Position numbers and translations under genes: made by a program
Assembly (NCBI GenBank): GCA_014529385.2
Contig: CM043966.1
Coordinates: 93,443,087 to 93,507,086 of the forward strand
DNA from: Adiantum capillus-veneris
Lineage: Eukaryota > Streptophyta > Polypodiopsida > Polypodiales > Pteridaceae
Length of the DNA stretch: 64,000 bases
Direction: 5' to 3'
In this document: in pieces, positions 45,870 through 57,594 of the stretch
Numbering within the stretch: the first letter of the stretch is position 1
Layout of the letters: the number at the start of each line of letters is the position of its first letter
Notes under the pieces: generated by a model
The model's input: the letters and a program-made list of their open reading frames with translations, nothing else
Database searches by the model: none
Told to the model about the DNA's origin: nothing

Positions 45870-46095
45870 TGTTACCATATACATGTGGTAGTGATGTGTG
45901 TGAGCACACTAGGACAGCCGGGGCATTTTTTCCCTCTTTAGGAGGTTTTTTCCCCCGAGCATTGTATATACGCTCATCACTCTAGGGCTATCTATCTTTC
46001 CATTGCACACTAAGTAACACACTCTCTATTGTGTGCCTTGAGCTTCCTTCGTCTTCTCCAAGCTGTGTGCATTTCTCTGCAACCTAATTCCAACA
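45870..46095 (+). repeat. copia-2 5' LTR
   Basis: 226 bp, starts TGTTACCATATAC and ends TTCCAACA, with a TATA-like TATATA at 45965-45970. The primer site TGGTATCAGAGC follows at 46098-46109. Confidence 0.94.
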
Positions 46096-46456
46096 ATTGG
46101 TATCAGAGCAGGTTGCGTCCTCCCGGGCTTAGTCGCCAGCTCCTCCAGCACCACACCTGCTCACTTTCTCCGGTTTGAGGTTTGGCGAGCGTTCGCATGT
46201 CGACAAAAATTTCGGGCGAACTCATAGAGCTCAGTCTACTCAAGATTTTTGATTCGGGCTCATTTCGGCCTCCGTTTCCACTATAGGCAGGTCTGCACAA
46301 GCTATTTTGTCATTTTGTGCAGAATTTCTATCATTGCCATTTTTTGCATAACAGGTGCCTTACAGTCTTCTACGGTTTGTGCTATCTAGCACGTGTTGTT
46401 CCTGCTTCATTTCTCCCTCTTTTCGAACAGTTTTCACATCAGGTGCAACATTTACC

Positions 46457-49434
46457 ATGGCTGACAACAACACAGATGTGTTCAAGATGTTTGCTGCTGA
46501 GGATAGGTTGGATGGGGACAATTACCCTATGTGGGCTTACATAATGCAACATGTTCTTGTGTCAAAGGGCATCTGGAATATTGTGCAGGGCATTGATGTA
46601 CGTCATGGTTCTGAGGATGCAGGCGATGTGAGGATGTTGCAGGTCTTGCTGCAAGGATTGCTGCTATTAGAGTTGTTTTGCCTACGACAGAACAAGCTTG
46701 TTGGGATGTAAAGGATGCAGAAATCTGATATGGTTGCTTCTTTGCCGCCTCTTGAAGCACTTGTCAAACATGTTTGTGAAGGCTGTATTTTGGGTAAGAT
46801 GTAGTGTTCTAAGTTTCCAAAGGATGGTTCCGTTCGGGCCACATGCAGGTTGCATCTTGTGCATAGTGATGTTTGTGGGCCCATGCAAACTCCGTCGTTG
46901 GGCATCTTTACTTCGTGACTTTTATTGATGATTACTCCAGGCATGCATGGGTATTTTCTCTTAAAATGAAGTCCGAAGTTTTTATGTGCTTCAAACAATT
47001 TTTGGCTATGGTTGAAAATGTCTCGAAATGTACTATGGGCACCCTCCGTTCCGATCAAGGGGGGGAGGATATGTCTCATGAATTCAATGCATTTCTGGCT
47101 AGTCGTGGGATAAAACTGAATGTACAATGCCTTCTACACCTCAACAAAATGGTGTTGCTGAGAGGAAAAATAGGTCACTTATGGAAATGGCACGATGTAT
47201 GGTCAAAAGTCAAGCTTTGCCGCATTCTTTTTTACTTGAGGCCATCATGTGTGCCACTTATGTACTAAACAGGTGTCCTACGAAAGCTTTGCAGTCTATT
47301 ACTCCACATGAAGCATGGCATGATAGAAAGCCTTCTATTGAGTGCATGCGTGTTTTTGGCTGTTTGGCATATGCTTTGGTGCCACAAACACAACGCAAAA
47401 AATTGGATGATAAGGCTGTCAAATGTCTTTTTGTTGGTTATAGTGCTGAAAGCAAAGGTTACATGTTGTATCATCCACAAACAAAACGTATTCTGGTTTC
47501 ACGGGATGTAGTGTTTGTGGAAGATTCTATTCCGCCCTTGCTGTCATGTACTAGAGACAATAATGTAAGCTCACAGGACATTTATGACACTTTGTTGCCT
47601 CTTTTCAGTGGTGGAAATACGAATGTAAGTTCCAATGAGGCAAATGTACAGCCTATGGGGGTTTCTGAAAATGTTACAGATCAGCCTATTACTGATGCAG
47701 ATGTACATGATGTACTTGATGAGGAAAGGGCTGAAAATGAGCAAGCTAGAGGTATGCCAAAATGGCTGGTGCACACTTTGCGCGATAGTAAATTGGATGC
47801 ACCTTTGTCTAGTCGTACTCGTTCAGAATCTCGCCATGCATCTTATGCATCAGATTGCTATGCTTTGGCTGTGTCTAGCTTACATGATGTTGAGGAGCCT
47901 GTGTCTTTTGATGAAGCACAAAATTCAGAAAATTGGATGGCTGCCATGCAATCAGAATATGATGCACTTATAGAAAATGACACATGGACTTTATGTGATT
48001 TGCCTCCTGGCAAAAAGGCCATTGGTATGAAGTGGGTTTACAAGTTGAAACGCAAGCCGAATGGTGAGATCGATCGCCATAAGGCTCGACTTGTTGCAAA
48101 GGGTTATGCACAGCAAAAAGGCATAGATTATGAAGAGACCTTTGCTCCCACTTGTCGTACGACTACTATGCGTTTTCTATGTGCATTGGCAGCTCATTTT
48201 GGTTGGGATGTACGTCAATAGACATTGTTACTGTTTTCTTGAATGGTGACATATTTGAGGAAGTTTGTGTAACGCAGCCTCGCGGTTTTGTCATAAAAGG
48301 ACAAGAGGACAAAGTGTGAAGATGTAAGAAGTCTTTGTATGGGTTGAAGCAATCTCCAAGTGCTTGGTATGAGAAAGCTGACACTCATTTGGTCAAACGA
48401 GGCTTTCGTAATAACAGTCCAACAGAAAGCACATTGTATGTAAAGCGTGAGGGTGATGTACTTCTCATTGTGGTTCTTTATGTCAATGGTTTGTTGATCA
48501 TTGGACCAAATGAGAGACATATTGCTGAATTTAAGGCTGATTTGAATTCCACTTTCAAGATGAAAGATTTGGGGCTATTGCATCATTACTTGGGTATACA
48601 GTTTAAGTAGTGTGATGGTGGTATTGCCTTGTGTCAGAAAAGTACATAGAGACATTGCTATGTAAGTTTGGACTTGAGGATTGAAAACCTATTGCGACTC
48701 CCATGCAAACAGGGTTGAAGTTGAGTCTACATGATGTTGGCTATCCTGCTGATGTCACTCTTTATCAAACTGCTGTTGGCTGCCTCATTTATGTATGCAA
48801 CACGAGGCCGGATATTCAGTTTGCAGTCTCACAGGTCAACAGATTTATGCAAAGCCCACGGTCTAAGCATTGGCAGGCTGTCAAGAGGATTTTCTGCTAC
48901 CTTAGTGGCACTTTACATCTTGGCTTGTTTTATCCCAAGCGGGGATCATTGCCGCCAAACTTACCTGCTTTTTTGGACTCATATTGGGCTGGTTGTTTTG
49001 ACACGCGAGTGTCCACAAGTGGTTTTTGTTTCATGCTTGGCAGTTCATGTATATCATGGTTGAGCAAGAAGCAACCTACTATGGTCACTTCGAGTTGTGA
49101 GGATGAGTACAGGGCAATCTTCACAGCTACGGTTGAGTGTGTATGGCTCAGATGCCTTATGGCTGATTTGGGTGTTGGACAAGACTCTGCCAACACTATC
49201 TACACTGACAGTCAGAGCACATTGGCAGTTGCAAGGAACCTAGTTTTTCATGCTCGCACAAAGCACATTGAGGTGCATTACCACTATATCAGGGAGAGGC
49301 TCTCAGCAGGAGAGATCAGCTTGGCTTATGTGCCAACACAGGACAACCTTGAAAATATTTTCACAAAGGCATTGTCTCGTGATAAGCTTGAAGCTTTTGG
49401 CAAAGCTTTGGGCTTACTCCCCTTTGTGGACTGA
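46457..49434 (+). pseudogene. copia-2 gag-pol remnant with large deletion
   Basis: Gag starts MADNNTDVFKMF at 46457. After QACWDVKDA near 46710 the sequence jumps to the GAG-pre-integrase end (KSDMVASLPPLEA), so zinc knuckle and protease are absent. Integrase follows at about 46860-47300 and is broken near 47120. A long frame at 47127-48221 covers integrase C-terminus to early RT. RT continues in broken frames to about 48600, where SSVMVVLPC-type drift marks a further frame change. RNase H runs from 48703 to the stop at 49434 (TQDNLENIFTKAL). Dead. Confidence 0.92.
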
Positions 49435-49509
49435 TCATGCCCTCAGGGCATGGCACTTCCCTTTACTCATGTGCCAGCTCTCGTTTACCGCATCACTCCA
49501 GGGGGGATT

Positions 49510-49736
49510 TGTTACCATATACATGTGGTAGTGATGTGTGTGAATACATTGGGACCTTTGGGGCATTTTTTCCCTCTTTAGGAGGTTTTTTCCCCCGAGC
49601 ATTGTATATACTCCCATCACTCTAGGACTGTCTATCTTTCCATTGCACACTAAGTAACACACTCTCTATTGTGTGCCTTGAGCTTCCTTTGTCTTCTCCA
49701 AGCTGTGTGCATTTCTCTGTAACCCTAATTCCAACA
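49510..49736 (+). repeat. copia-2 3' LTR
   Basis: 227 bp, preceded by a purine tract CCAGGGGGGATT. Confidence 0.94.
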
Positions 49737-49741
49737 TTTTC

Positions 49742-50521
49742 CATGTCTTTGGGGCTTCGTCGTTTCCATGAAGGCTAGCCCACCATTGACGAGATGATTT
49801 TTGGAAGTGCATAGCTACATGGCATAGCTTGGAGGACTCCGTGAAGCCCTCGTCTCCAAAGGCCGCATCAAATTGTTGGATGAAGGCCAATACTTTGTCG
49901 GTGGCACCAAAGGTGCCATCATAGGTGAGAAAAGAGATACTCTTTCCTCCCTCTTTGAACTTCTTGAGCTTTTGTGACCTTCATCATGCAGGGTATGATC
50001 TCCCCTCTTGTATTCTCTAGGAGAATAGCCATAGCTGTCGTCGAAAGAGGAGGAAGGTAAAGAAGAAGGAGAAGAGGGTGACCTCTTTCTTGCCCTTTTC
50101 TTCCTTTGTTTCCTCTCTTCCCTTTCGGAATGACGAGGAGAAGGACTGTGGGTTGAACATTTCCTCTTGGGAGGAGTTGGCGATTGTCTAGACCGTCATC
50201 TTCGTGGAGCCACTTCTTCAAAGGAACTTAGGGATTCATTACTTTCTTGTTCTTTGGATTCCTCCTCTCGTATGGGAGAGAGTCTTTTTTTGGGGGTCTC
50301 ATCAAGAGGCCTCCTAAAATCTCTCTCCTCTTGGAGAGGAAGGGTAATCCCATGAGCGCAAAGTTGCTGAGTAACTTCGGCTTGCAAAGCAGGGTTGCCC
50401 ATAGCTTGCTGCAACCTAGTAACAAGATAATTGACAAACATGGGGGCATCATCATTAGCACCTTCATGGGCAAAATCAAAGTTATCAATGTTCATTCTAC
50501 TCTCTTGGTTTTGTCAGTCAT
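49742..50521 (-). pseudogene. gypsy-2 gag, 5' part
   Basis: Begins at ATG 50521 (MTDKTKRVE), then a frame change into NIDNFDFAHEGANDDAPM, clearly equivalent to the gypsy-1 gag start. The basic Ser-rich middle follows (50160-49930), then FIQQFDAAFGDEGFTESSKL and QWWASLHGNDEAPKTWK, where copia-2 interrupts it. The frame resumes at 45864. Confidence 0.9.
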
Positions 50522-50576
50522 GCTAATTATACTTATATGTTTACTTGGTGTATTCTTTGGCAGTACAAAACCTTAG

Positions 50577-51445
50577 TGTTAACTGACTCAACGTCAGTTA
50601 ACAGAAGCTGCTAAAGAGCGAAGACTTACGGATGCACATTGAGGATGAATACAAAGAAGCAATGAATATTGGAGTTACACATATTCCCAAAATGGTCATG
50701 TATTGTAAATTCCTAATTTATTTCAAGCCATTGTAATATTTTAATGTGTTACGGGCTCAATGGGAGTTCCAAGTTGTAAAGAACAGGTCAGCTAGTGTGC
50801 CTAGGTAGCACATTCAGTAAGTGGTGGAGCCCTAAAGGTCTTGGGCGCCCGAACATTGCATGTTTTTACCCTAGGTATATAAGGCAGTGTGTAAAAGAAA
50901 TTAGAGTTCTCAAGCTCATTTGTGGAGAACACTCTTTGGTGAGAGCTCTTGAGGTGTGTGGCTATGGAGTCCTTGAGCTTCTCCTTGCTCATGAGACTTG
51001 ATTAACACTAATCAATGATTCATTCTCTTTCACTATGCCTCTCTCATGCTTCTTATGATTGCCTATGATGCTTAGATTAACTAGCTCTTAACTAATTAGT
51101 GCTTAATACCTCTCTAATCTTGTGTGATTGCCCTCTTTTGCTTGTGTGTGCATGTAGCTTGCGATTAGTGTGTTGCATGATAGGATTAGTGTTGTGTGCG
51201 TCTTGCAATCGTTAGTGTGTGTGATTGGGTTGATTGGAGGTGATGAGAAGTGGGTGTGAAGATTGCCTTCATTGCCGCTTAGCTCCTCCATAGGCCGAGA
51301 AGCTCACCTCATAGAGTCAACCATTCGTGTTGCCATGGTTAACTCACTAATCGTGTGAGTGTTTTCATGCCCTAGCCGGGTAGCTCATCCCTCCGGATTG
51401 ATAATTTTGTTGGTCATTGGAGCTATAAAATGATGGGAACCCCCA
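50577..51445 (+). repeat. 5' LTR of the 10.6-kb element
   Basis: Starts with a palindrome: TGTTAACTGA, seven bases, TCAGTTAACA (50577-50603). It contains a TATA-type TATATAA at about 50876-50882. Its end is placed at the CA of CCCCCA (51445), just before the primer site; the end is inferred. Confidence 0.85.
50876..50882 (+). promoter_or_regulatory. TATA box candidate in LTR
   Basis: GGTATATAAGGCAG context, conserved in the 3' LTR (near 60603) as GGTATATAAGACAG. Confidence 0.6.
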
Positions 51446-51450
51446 ATATT

Positions 51451-51468
51451 TGGCATCGTTGTTGGGGA
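51451..51468 (+). other. Primer binding site, tRNA-Asp-like
   Basis: TGGCATCGTTGTTGGGGA. Plant Athila/Tat elements typically have TGGCGCCGTTGCCGGGGA here. The four differences are all G-to-A or C-to-T transitions, as expected from decay of methylated DNA. Confidence 0.7.
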
Positions 51469-54168
51469 CGATGGCTTACGCTAGTGTAATTGTGGTATGA
51501 TCGAATGTGTTTCCTCGCTAATTTCACTTGCGTGTTTACGTTTTTGTGGATTTTGGATATGTATGAATGAAGCAGTGTGTTCATAATTTCCTAGTTTATC
51601 TTTCCTAGTTTGTCACCGTGTCTTGCCGATTGTGTGTTGACACACTCTAATTTTACACTAACCTCTTGCTAATTTCACTAATTTTTGTTAACTTACTAAT
51701 TTGCTTCTACGAATTGGAGCTTTCAACCGTCAATCGATCTTCAACGGAAAGGTAATCAAGGTGGTATTCTTAACCTTCGTAGAATCTAAAGATGTGTAGA
51801 ATTGTGTAGAGATCCCCCCATGATGCAATGTAATGCTATGCTATGTTGATGCAATGCAATATTAATGCTATGGTGTTATAAATTTTTTGGATTGTTCGTT
51901 CTCATGCCGTCGTAATGCCAAAATTTTTAAGATTTAATGGTGTATGAATTTGACAAGTTTAATTGTTGATTGGTGATTGTACATTGCTAATTGTGTGCCT
52001 AATTGAGCTAATTGCATGCTTGAATGGTCAATTTCAAGTGTGTGTGCACTAAAATCAAGCGTGTATGCCTAATTTTAGTGTGTGCACTATTTTGCCATTG
52101 TTTGTGCACCTAAAAATCAATGTGTGCTTAATGATTTTTCAATTGTGATGATCGATTTGTGTTGTAGTCATGCCCAACTAATGATTTGTGAAATCACATT
52201 GCAATTTCGACAAGATTAACCCTTTTGTTTGCGCACCTAAAGATTGGCAAAAAAAGCTAATTATTAGTGTGTGCGCGCCTAAAAAGTGCTTAATATTCAT
52301 AATTAATTCAATTTTTGATTGCATGTTTGATGTCTGTACTGGTTAATTACTGTGTTTTTGAACTCAAAACAGGGATTTACACGCTTGAATTGCGTCAAAT
52401 TTTGACCTAATTTTGTCGGTATAACTGCCTAGCCTTGATTTAATTGATGAAATTGTTTGGCAATTGATTTGATGTAATTTTTGTGATTTTATTTGGCTGC
52501 ACTAATCCCCAGTGTGTGGAGAATTTTCAGAGATTTTTTGGGTATTTTTCGGATAATTTTTGTAATTTTTTGACAATTTTTTGCATGTTTTTTGCTTAAT
52601 TTCATAGAGCATTGATATCTTGCGATCTTTATGAGCTATTTTGTGCGTATTTATGGCATGATTTTGAGCGCATTTGTGTCTTACTTGGTCGAGTTTTAAG
52701 CGTTTTGCTATTTTCGGTGGTCGGGTTGACGATTTTGTCGTAAATCACGTTTTTTATAAAAACTAATGTTTTTGGTGTGCTTATGCATGTCAAAAGTGTT
52801 CGATTGTGATTGCGGGAGATTTCTAGAAATTTTTTAGAAATTTTTGGATTTTTTTGGCGATTTGTTGTATTTTCGGGTGATTTTTAGCGTTTCGACTAAT
52901 TTTTGGACTAAATTCGGTTTTCTTTCGGTTCCTGAGCGTGCCTTTCGACGCATGAACTTTCTCGTCAGATAGATCTTTACGGTCTCTTGGGATAGTTTCC
53001 TACGACATTAAATAATTTTCTTCTTCTTTTTCCTATGTCGGCCACTCTCTTTGTCTCGCTCCGCGTGAACACCACCCCACACGCAGTCCCTCTCTCTATA
53101 ACTTCCCCTTTCTCTCTCCTCCCCTAACGATTATTAACACCCTCTTTGTAACCCCTCACTCTCTCTCTACTTCCCTCTTTCTCTCTCGAATCACGCTTAC
53201 ACAGGTACTCTATCGTCTCCCTCTGTACGCGTGAACGCCGTCAACCACCACACACACACATGCATGAACGCACCCCTACACACATAATTCATTAAGCTGC
53301 AAGAAGACAAAGAAAAAATAAGGGGACCTCTTTTTCTCTCTTTCTTGAATGGCTGCATGCTAGAGCCTTGTCTTTTTCCTTTTTTGTGTCATTGAATTTT
53401 TTATTGTATTCATTTTATTTTGTTTCTTTTCAATTTCATTTTAATTTCATTAATTTCGTTTTCATTCCCTTTAAATTTCATTTCAATTCAATTTCATTTT
53501 CTTTTCTCTCACTTTCATTTCATTTATTTTTATATTAGTAAAAAACAAAAAACAAACAAAAAAAAGAAACTCAGAAAAAGAAAACAATACACAAATAATT
53601 CACAAAAACTCACAAAAAATTCATAAAAATTCAAAAATTGATAAAAAATCACAATAAATCAAAGAAATTCATAAAAACTTCAAAAAATTTCAAGAATAAT
53701 AGAAAATTCCTTAAAAATAAATAAAAAATTCAGAAAAAAAATCATTAAAAATCATAAAAATACTAAAAAATCAAAATTTCACAAAATATTTTTTTTTTTA
53801 AAAAAAAGAAAAAGTTGTCGAAAGTGCTAGAAAAAGCCAGAAAGAGCGAGAAAGAGGCAAAAAAGCAAAAAAACTCCCCGTCGGAGAATCACACCGAACA
53901 AACCGTAGAAAAACCAGAACAACAAAAGAAAAGCCGAAAAAAGCGAGAAAACGATCAACTCGAAGCAGTGGAGTGTTAGTCAAATTTCAAAAAAAATTGC
54001 ATGCTAGAAATTGGCAAGTGAAAGTAATTGCATTGCAAATTGAGTTTCTTAATCGGATGAACAAGGGCCACTCACATGAGATTGCAGATTAGGCTAGTAC
54101 GAGTAGCAAAAATTCTGCTAATTGATACCAAAATATGCTAGGAGACAATTTTTACATAACAAGTCGAC
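51469..54168 (+). other. Long AT-rich leader of the 10.6-kb element
   Basis: No supported coding region. It has recurrent GTGTGTGCACCTAA-like words at about 52030-52280, a pyrimidine-rich patch near 53085-53200, then a T-rich stretch (about 53395-53535) followed by an A-rich stretch (about 53540-53815). Confidence 0.6.
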
Positions 54169-54720
54169 ATGGACTCAAATTCAGCCGAGAGTTCAAGTAC
54201 GATCGGACAAGCTAGTAGCAATGGCAACACAGGCGCAACTGCAACAGAGCAGATTTTACAGCTATATGGCTACAATGGAGATAAAGTCTTATATGCAGAT
54301 TTAGAAGGCCATAGATACTTGCTGAGTAGCAAAAGCAACACAGGAGCCAAGATCCTATTGATCACAGTAAAGCAAGATTTAGAGAACTCCCAGATGTTCA
54401 CAGACTTCAGTGGAGCCAGGCATTGCAAGCTCAAAGATGAGCAAATAGAAGTTCAAAAAATTAATCCAAGTGGTTATCCAAAAATCTGCATAAGTTCGCA
54501 AAGCATCCATTTAGTGCATATGCAATCAAGGTCATTATACATGGATTACAGTGGTCAAATCTATAGTTGAGAACCAGAATTGCAAGATCCAACAGAGCAA
54601 CCAATAGAAGCCAGTCTAATTGGAGAACCAAGCCAAAGATGGTACAAAGGTCAAGATGGAGCAATCTACAGCTTGATGCTCAATGTTCTGAAAGAAGATG
54701 TTGACACTTAGCAAGCATAG
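54169..54720 (+). pseudogene. Repeat-motif protein remnant of the 10.6-kb element, part 1
   Basis: 133 residues from MDSNSAESSS to a TGA at 54568, after which the same frame continues for about 49 more codons to 54720. It contains four versions of a Y/F-x-D-x-x-G-x-x-Y motif: LYADLEGHRYLL, MFTDFSGARHCKL, LYMDYSGQIYS and WYKGQDGAIYSL. It has a low-complexity Ser/Thr/Ala start. I recognise no family. The position after the leader is that of gag. The in-frame stop means decay, or less likely readthrough. Confidence 0.55.
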
Positions 54721-54749
54721 AAACATAAGCTTCTCAGCTAGAGCTTGGC

Positions 54750-54893
54750 ATGACAGAACCAAATGAAATACCACCATTCATGGCATATTGCTCAGATTGT
54801 GAACAAAAAGGTGGGAATTTTTCTAAAGATTGTCCAAGAAATCCAGACAACAAGGACACATCAACCGCCAAGCAAGGTACATAGAAAATTGAA
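54750..54893 (+). pseudogene. Zinc-knuckle-like remnant
   Basis: The frame reads MTEPNEIPPFMAYCSDCEQK and then GGNFSKDCPRNP. CX2C is followed by a C eleven residues on (54789-54833). The usual spacing is CX2CX4HX4C; here the His is replaced by Gly-Asn with one residue extra. It resembles a damaged gag nucleocapsid knuckle. Confidence 0.5.
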
Positions 54894-54899
54894 AATGCA

Positions 54900-55577
54900 A
54901 ACCTTGATGTAAGTGCATTTAACTTGTCACTTTTAATGCAATCGGATGATTCTGCATTACCATTAGAAGCACCAGTAAAAAGACTGCAAGTTTAAAATCA
55001 GAATAAAGATGCACAGACACCTAAAAAGCTTAAAATTGATTCTTTGAACAACAAATTATTGCATGGATTTAGTCAAGGTGTCCAGATGTCATCGAAGGTT
55101 GAAAAGAGTGTTAGGTTTGCAAACGATTTTGCATCCACTACCACAAGTGTGAAATCATTCACGAGTCTAAGGAACACATCAAATAGAATGATGTTAGTAT
55201 TGTATGGTACACATAATTCATATGCACACTATATAAACCAAAAAGGGAAACTGTACAAAAAAGATCAACCTGTGTTTGAACGGCCTACATACCAGCTCAT
55301 AGAAGTGCACCCAGTGATAAATAAAAAAGGATGGTTCATTTTAGAGGAAAGGATCTATTATAGCCCATCCTCTCTAGAGCTGAAGGATTTTACCCGAGTC
55401 AATCCAAAAATCTTTTCAGAGCCAAACTCTCCTCCATTGGAAATCAAGCTTCGATGCTGTGACCAAACGAGCATATACTTTGACCAAAACAATCGTAGAT
55501 ATAGACAAGAGTCTAGCATCTATGATGCCTTGGGTCCTGAAACCACAGAAGCTCATATCATAGGAGACCTAGGATAA
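54900..55577 (+). pseudogene. Repeat-motif protein remnant, part 2
   Basis: Open from 55044 for 177 residues, with the same frame readable upstream from about 54900 across one stop (near 54996). It contains HYINQKGKLYKK and IYFDQNNRRYRQ, two more motif copies, separated by about 100 residues with conserved-looking aromatic content. Function unknown. Confidence 0.5.
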
Positions 55578-55586
55578 ACAATATCA

Positions 55587-56250
55587 GGATAAAGATAATG
55601 CTATCTACAGCTTGACTTGGGGAATAAATTGTCATGTTTCAAGAAGATACATAAGAAACTATGCAGAAGGTTTACAGGTTTACAGATGTCGAACATCAAC
55701 ACTGCTACCCAAAGTGTATCTTCACAGTCCCAAAAGGTGAGACTAAACCAGAGCCAAACAATTTTGAACTCTTACAATGAAGCAGGCTATAGTGATCACC
55801 CTAGGAAGGGAGGAGCTGTAAATTCATCAAACTCAGCTTATGTACCAGGAAATGCTACACGAGTTAGAAGCCCTAAGGCCTCTAGCCAACAAACTCCTTC
55901 AAAGTAGAAACCATTGAAAGATCATAGGGTTGTTGGAAGTTTCCAATTGACCCAGATTCCATCAGAATCAGCAAACGAATGCTTATATGAAGATCATCAG
56001 GGACAAAAGTTTCAGTTGATCTCCACAAGTTAAAGTCAAAAATCGACAAATCCAATAGTGTTCAAGTAGTTACATTTAGTCAAGCTCACATATGCATATC
56101 GAGATGCACATGGTAACGAATATGATCAAGATCATGACCTTGTACAAACCCCTATGGATGGTAAGACTGAAGTCAAAGACTATCTGAAGATGATGCAAAG
56201 CCTCAAGCTGCCAGAACTGGGGATGTTGCCTTTGGGGTGCCATGGCTAGA
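55587..56250 (+). pseudogene. Repeat-motif protein remnant, part 3
   Basis: Pieces in changing frames: DKDNAIYSLTW (near 55590), a 96-residue Ser/Gln-rich stretch at 55617-55907, then CLYEDHQGQKFQLIS (near 55979) and AYRDAHGNEYDQ (near 56095). The last two are further copies of the motif, followed by a (GA)n expansion. Confidence 0.45.
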
Positions 56251-56259
56251 TGCAGGTTC

Positions 56260-56261
<2 letters not shown>

Positions 56262-56320
<59 letters not shown>
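56262..56320. repeat. (GA)n microsatellite
   Basis: About 59 bases of GA repeat inside the coding-like region of the 10.6-kb element. Confidence 0.95.
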
Positions 56321-56324
<4 letters not shown>

Positions 56325-56443
56325 ACACAGCTTGAAAAGAGAGAACAAAATTGCATGCTATGATAGTATATTATTTTTGTGTGTAAACTCCTTACAATAT
56401 AAATAACAAAGCTTGCCATGCATGACTTGACTTACAACTAAAG

Positions 56444-57148
56444 ATGCACTACATGCTATGGAGAGTGTTCCCACAGGCTAAGACACCAATACCGGGCTTG
56501 CATACCCAACAAGAACAGGTGACAAAAAAGTCAAAGTCAATGAAATCTAAAGTACAAAAAGCTACACAAAGGTCACCACCAAAATCTCCTCCGAAGAGAC
56601 AAATTCTGGCAGACAGTACAATGGATCTTCTAAGATCAAGGGTTACTCAGATGCAGGTGGACAATGCTCAACAATTACAAAAAGGTGCAATATTAGAGCC
56701 AATGGAGTCAAAATTAATTAAAGCAAGTGGTCAAAGCAAAGAAAATGTAGATAAAGTTCAACCAAAGGACACTGCCACAACAAAAGTAGTCAATTCAGAC
56801 ACGAATCCTGAGACGATCAAGTGCAACATTGTTGGTGAAAATGAAGAAAAGCTATCAAGTGAAGTAAAGCTAAATTTTCAACTAGACAAGAACCTCATGT
56901 CTTTTCGCACTTGGAAAAGATGTGGCCAACCACAGTTGGAAGATGTTCCTGAATTTGTGAGAATAAATGGAAAAAAACGAGCAGAATGTTGGGGAATCAT
57001 CTCCGCCACCATTGAAGTAAGTTTACAGAACATCATAGCTCAATTCCACGTGATCACAGCAAAAGATATGCCAAACGACATCATAATGAGAATGCCAATG
57101 GCCCAAAAGGTCCTAGAGATGCAGAGTTCAATGAAGATGCAGTCTTAA
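56444..57148 (+). CDS. Unknown 234-aa frame, weak retropepsin-like end
   Basis: A Lys/Gln/Ser-rich start with basic Pro repeats (RSPPKSPPKRQ), then a globular-looking end. The block IIAQFHVITAKDMPNDIIMR is reminiscent of the FHV...IILGRP block of retroviral-type proteases, but no D-S/T-G active site is seen before it. If it is a protease remnant, it is inactive. The start is uncertain. Confidence 0.35.
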   Translation: MHYMLWRVFPQAKTPIPGLHTQQEQVTKKSKSMKSKVQKATQRSPPKSPPKRQILADSTMDLLRSRVTQMQVDNAQQLQKGAILEPMESKLIKASGQSKENVDKVQPKDTATTKVVNSDTNPETIKCNIVGENEEKLSSEVKLNFQLDKNLMSFRTWKRCGQPQLEDVPEFVRINGKKRAECWGIISATIEVSLQNIIAQFHVITAKDMPNDIIMRMPMAQKVLEMQSSMKMQS

Positions 57149-57594
57149 GAGACAACAAAGAATGAAGATTAAGATTGGTCACCCGCAGACGACATCACAA
57201 GGTCCTCAAGCACAATTGAAATGGAGACTTACATCAAAGCAGATCTTATTGAAAATAATCCATCTCCATCAATTAGAACTTCAAAAGAGCTTAATGCAGA
57301 TCAGGCAATAGCAAGTGCAGATCAAACAGAACAAAAAGCAACCATGATAGCTATTGAGTAGAGAATGCCACCAAAGCTAGAAGTAAAGAAGAACAAGGTT
57401 GCAAAAGATCAGGATGCAATAGGAAATCCAAAGATGCAGACATTGCCAGCTAAATCAGTTGATGCGAGTCGATGCGAGTCAGATTACAATAAAAAGTCTC
57501 AAGTTACCCTCCATTGAGACACAATTAGATCAAGATGAGATCATGGCAAAAGCTAGACAAATATCTTCAATAGAACCAAAAATGCCAGATTCAG

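Larger units (their letters stand above)
45870..49736 (+). mobile_element. Ty1/copia element copia-2, internally deleted, TSD TTTTC
   Basis: 3867 bp on the plus strand, with LTRs at 45870-46095 and 49510-49736 and perfect duplications TTTTC at 45865-45869 and 49737-49741. Same family as copia-1 but about 1.27 kb shorter because gag to early integrase is deleted. It interrupts gypsy-2 gag. The two LTRs differ at roughly 14 positions by eye, so it is not recent. Confidence 0.95.

Noticed and set aside
56800-57148. Functional aspartic protease in the 10.6-kb element
   Set aside because: Only a C-terminal block resembles retropepsins; no D-S/T-G active site is visible. Kept as a weak resemblance.
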